Below, piece after piece: positions 5,900 to 6,730 of a DNA stretch of 6,730 bases (the first letter of the stretch is position 1; the number at the start of each line of letters is the position of its first letter). The stretch covers positions 1 to 6,730 of the forward strand of contig DGDO01000025.1 of the NCBI GenBank assembly GCA_002385475.1. Reading direction: 5' to 3'. The translations under genes were made by a program, and so were the position numbers. Below the pieces are notes generated by a model. It did not search any database. It was not told the DNA's origin and saw nothing but the letters and a program-made list of their open reading frames with translations. The DNA is from Candidatus Sordicultor fermentans (GTDB taxonomy: Bacteria > Atribacterota > Atribacteria > Atribacterales > Caldatribacteriaceae).

Positions 5900-6091
5900 C
5901 CTTCGGTAGATTATAAAAGGGTAAACCCCCTTTGTAGCCCCCTTATCAGGCTTTGCAGAAAGGTGTTTTAATAATATTTTCCGGCCTTGATGGCTGTAAT
6001 TTAAAAGCATTGATATGCTAAGGAATAAAGACATTCTTTTTTTTGTGCTGAGACTCATAAAGGCTGGACACGCTCAGAGCATAGAGGCAGA
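5900..6091 (+). other. Gap between MNT gene and transposase remnant
   Basis: I see no gene here. The stretch contains AAAGGG...CCCTTT (5916-5933), a possible six-base-pair hairpin without a following T run, and a run of Ts near 6037-6044. A 29-codon ORF from ATG 6015 to TAA 6104 has no ribosome site. In the frame of 6092 the bases just upstream may hold further, very degraded transposase sequence, but I cannot support it. Confidence 0.4.
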
Positions 6092-6426
6092 GGTTATACT
6101 CTAAGAATTTATAACAACCCACCAGAGATTATTTATTCAAGATGTGGTGCTTCTGGAAACGGAGAGATTGTACTTCCTATAATAACCCCAAAGGTAATGC
6201 AGAAACAGAACGGATGATGAGAACCATAAAAGAAGAAGCGATCTGGGTTCGGAAGTTTACCAGCTTAGAAGAAATCAAAGAGGCCATTGGCCAATGGATA
6301 GAAGAAGATTACAACCAATTCTATCCCTATTCTAAACGGGATATAAGCCTCCTCGAGAGCTTGAGAAACAATATTATGAACTTCGAGGGGAGTGTTTTGC
6401 AGGACCTCTATGCTTCAGGAGGGTAA
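6092..6426 (+). pseudogene. IS3-type (rve/DDE) transposase remnant, C-terminal part
   Basis: The clearest stretch, from about 6172, reads TSYNNPKGNAETER, MMRTIKEEAIW, then FTSLEEIKEAIGQWIEEDYN. This is the region of an IS3-group OrfB that carries the last catalytic Glu (second E of NAETER) and the helix behind it. Upstream only fragments are seen: GYTLR at 6092 and QPTRDYLF from 6115, in different frames and without the two catalytic Asps. At about 6331-6336 the frame breaks: reading on from ACG 6336 gives TGYKPPRELEKQYYE, the expected family ending, as though one A of the AAA run had been lost. The N-terminal two thirds are missing. It cannot encode an active enzyme. The frame from 6336 stays open to 6515, into the next element's end. 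Confidence 0.85.
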
Positions 6427-6501
6427 AATATGCCCTGGCTTATGGGTCGTGCTACATACTACAGTCTTTGACGATGGCTTCCCCCCTGTCAATAGTCTGT
6501 G

Positions 6502-6512
6502 AAAATGTCACC
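6502..6512 (+). repeat. Direct repeat, copy 1 of AAAATGTCACC
   Basis: This eleven-base motif recurs exactly, 36 bases downstream in the same orientation. Such repeats at an element end are usually transposase-binding sites. Confidence 0.7.
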
Positions 6513-6537
6513 TAAAAAGGGGTAGTTTTATTCTCAT

Positions 6538-6548
6538 AAAATGTCACC
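6538..6548 (+). repeat. Direct repeat, copy 2 of AAAATGTCACC
   Basis: Exact second copy of the motif at 6502-6512, followed by CC and Ts. Confidence 0.7.
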
Positions 6549-6572
6549 CCCTTTACTAAATAATTACAATAC

Positions 6573-6730
6573 ATGTTCCATCATCTCCAAGCTAACCTGG
6601 AACTATATAGAGCTTCTAAGATTTCTCGATCTCTCCCTCATAAGAAACAGGAATTGAAGGAGCAGAATTTCCGGAGAGGTGATTTCTCTGGGGTAGTTGT
6701 CTTAGGTGACTGTTTTTTCTGTTTAGGAAC
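6573..6730 (+). CDS. Unrecognised ORF running off the window end
   Basis: From ATG 6573 the frame is open for 52 codons to the window edge, starting MFHHLQANLELYRASKIS and continuing with a basic stretch. There is no convincing ribosome site, and I do not recognise it; it does not look like a usual IS21 IstA start. It may be a non-coding part of the element. Confidence 0.2.
   Translation, partial: MFHHLQANLELYRASKISRSLPHKKQELKEQNFRRGDFSGVVVLGDCFFCLG

Larger units (their letters stand above)
6487..6730. mobile_element. Terminus of a second insertion sequence, possibly IS21-like
   Basis: After a run of Cs the sequence begins TGTCAATAGTCTGTG, followed by two copies of AAAATGTCACC. A TG-starting end with repeated transposase-binding motifs is typical of IS21-like (and some IS481-like) elements. 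The element would run out of the window, and its transposase and other end are not visible. Family and exact border are inferred; target-site duplication cannot be checked. Confidence 0.5.

Noticed and set aside
5916..5933. Hairpin after the MNT gene as a terminator
   Set aside because: Six base pairs, but the bases after it are GTAGCCCCC rather than a T run.
6015..6104. 29-codon ORF before the transposase remnant
   Set aside because: There is no ribosome site, no recognisable sequence, and degraded transposase traces overlap its end in another frame.

Overview
The window looks like a piece of a bacterial chromosome, probably from a thermophilic anaerobe. The grounds are proteins rich in Glu, Lys and Arg, strong AGGAGG ribosome sites, and tightly overlapping genes for the late (anaerobic-type) steps of vitamin B12 synthesis. 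The lineage cannot be fixed from the sequence alone; a deep-branching Bacillota or Atribacterota-type organism is a guess.

Region 1 (1-4689) is a compact, plus-strand, mostly intact cofactor block. It holds the 3' end of cobS (cobalamin-5'-phosphate synthase), a PduX-like GHMP L-threonine kinase, a CobC-type alpha-ribazole phosphatase, a 223-nt gap that looks like a leader region with a 14-codon mini-ORF, cbiB (cobinamide-phosphate synthase), a UPF0104-type integral membrane protein, and a birA biotin-protein ligase without a DNA-binding domain. Stops and starts overlap at nearly every junction (TTTGA, ATGA, TAATG, TGATG, ATGA), so translational coupling is likely. Functionally, PduX supplies threonine phosphate, CbiB attaches the aminopropanol-derived arm, CobS joins the lower ligand, and CobC removes the phosphate. 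CobD, which decarboxylates threonine phosphate, is not in the window.

Region 2 (4686-5613) is decaying. A bioY biotin-transporter gene, starting inside the birA stop, can be read only by switching frames several times and lacks an internal block. Next comes an extended -10 promoter and a HEPN-domain gene with three frame disruptions, two of them compensating and one in a run of seven Cs. Its partner, a MNT-type minimal nucleotidyltransferase (5555-5899) with a complete GSX10DXD motif, is intact. The pair is a HEPN-MNT toxin-antitoxin type module in which only the nucleotidyltransferase half survives as read.

Region 3 (about 5900-6730) is mobile-element debris. It contains a truncated, frameshifted IS3-type (rve/DDE) transposase and, right beyond it, what looks like the terminus of a second element (TGTCA..., with two copies of AAAATGTCACC), possibly IS21-like, which runs off the window.

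The most interesting points are the hidden, frame-by-frame reconstructions of bioY and HEPN, and the unexplained leader with a mini-ORF in front of cbiB. No wholly new system is evident.
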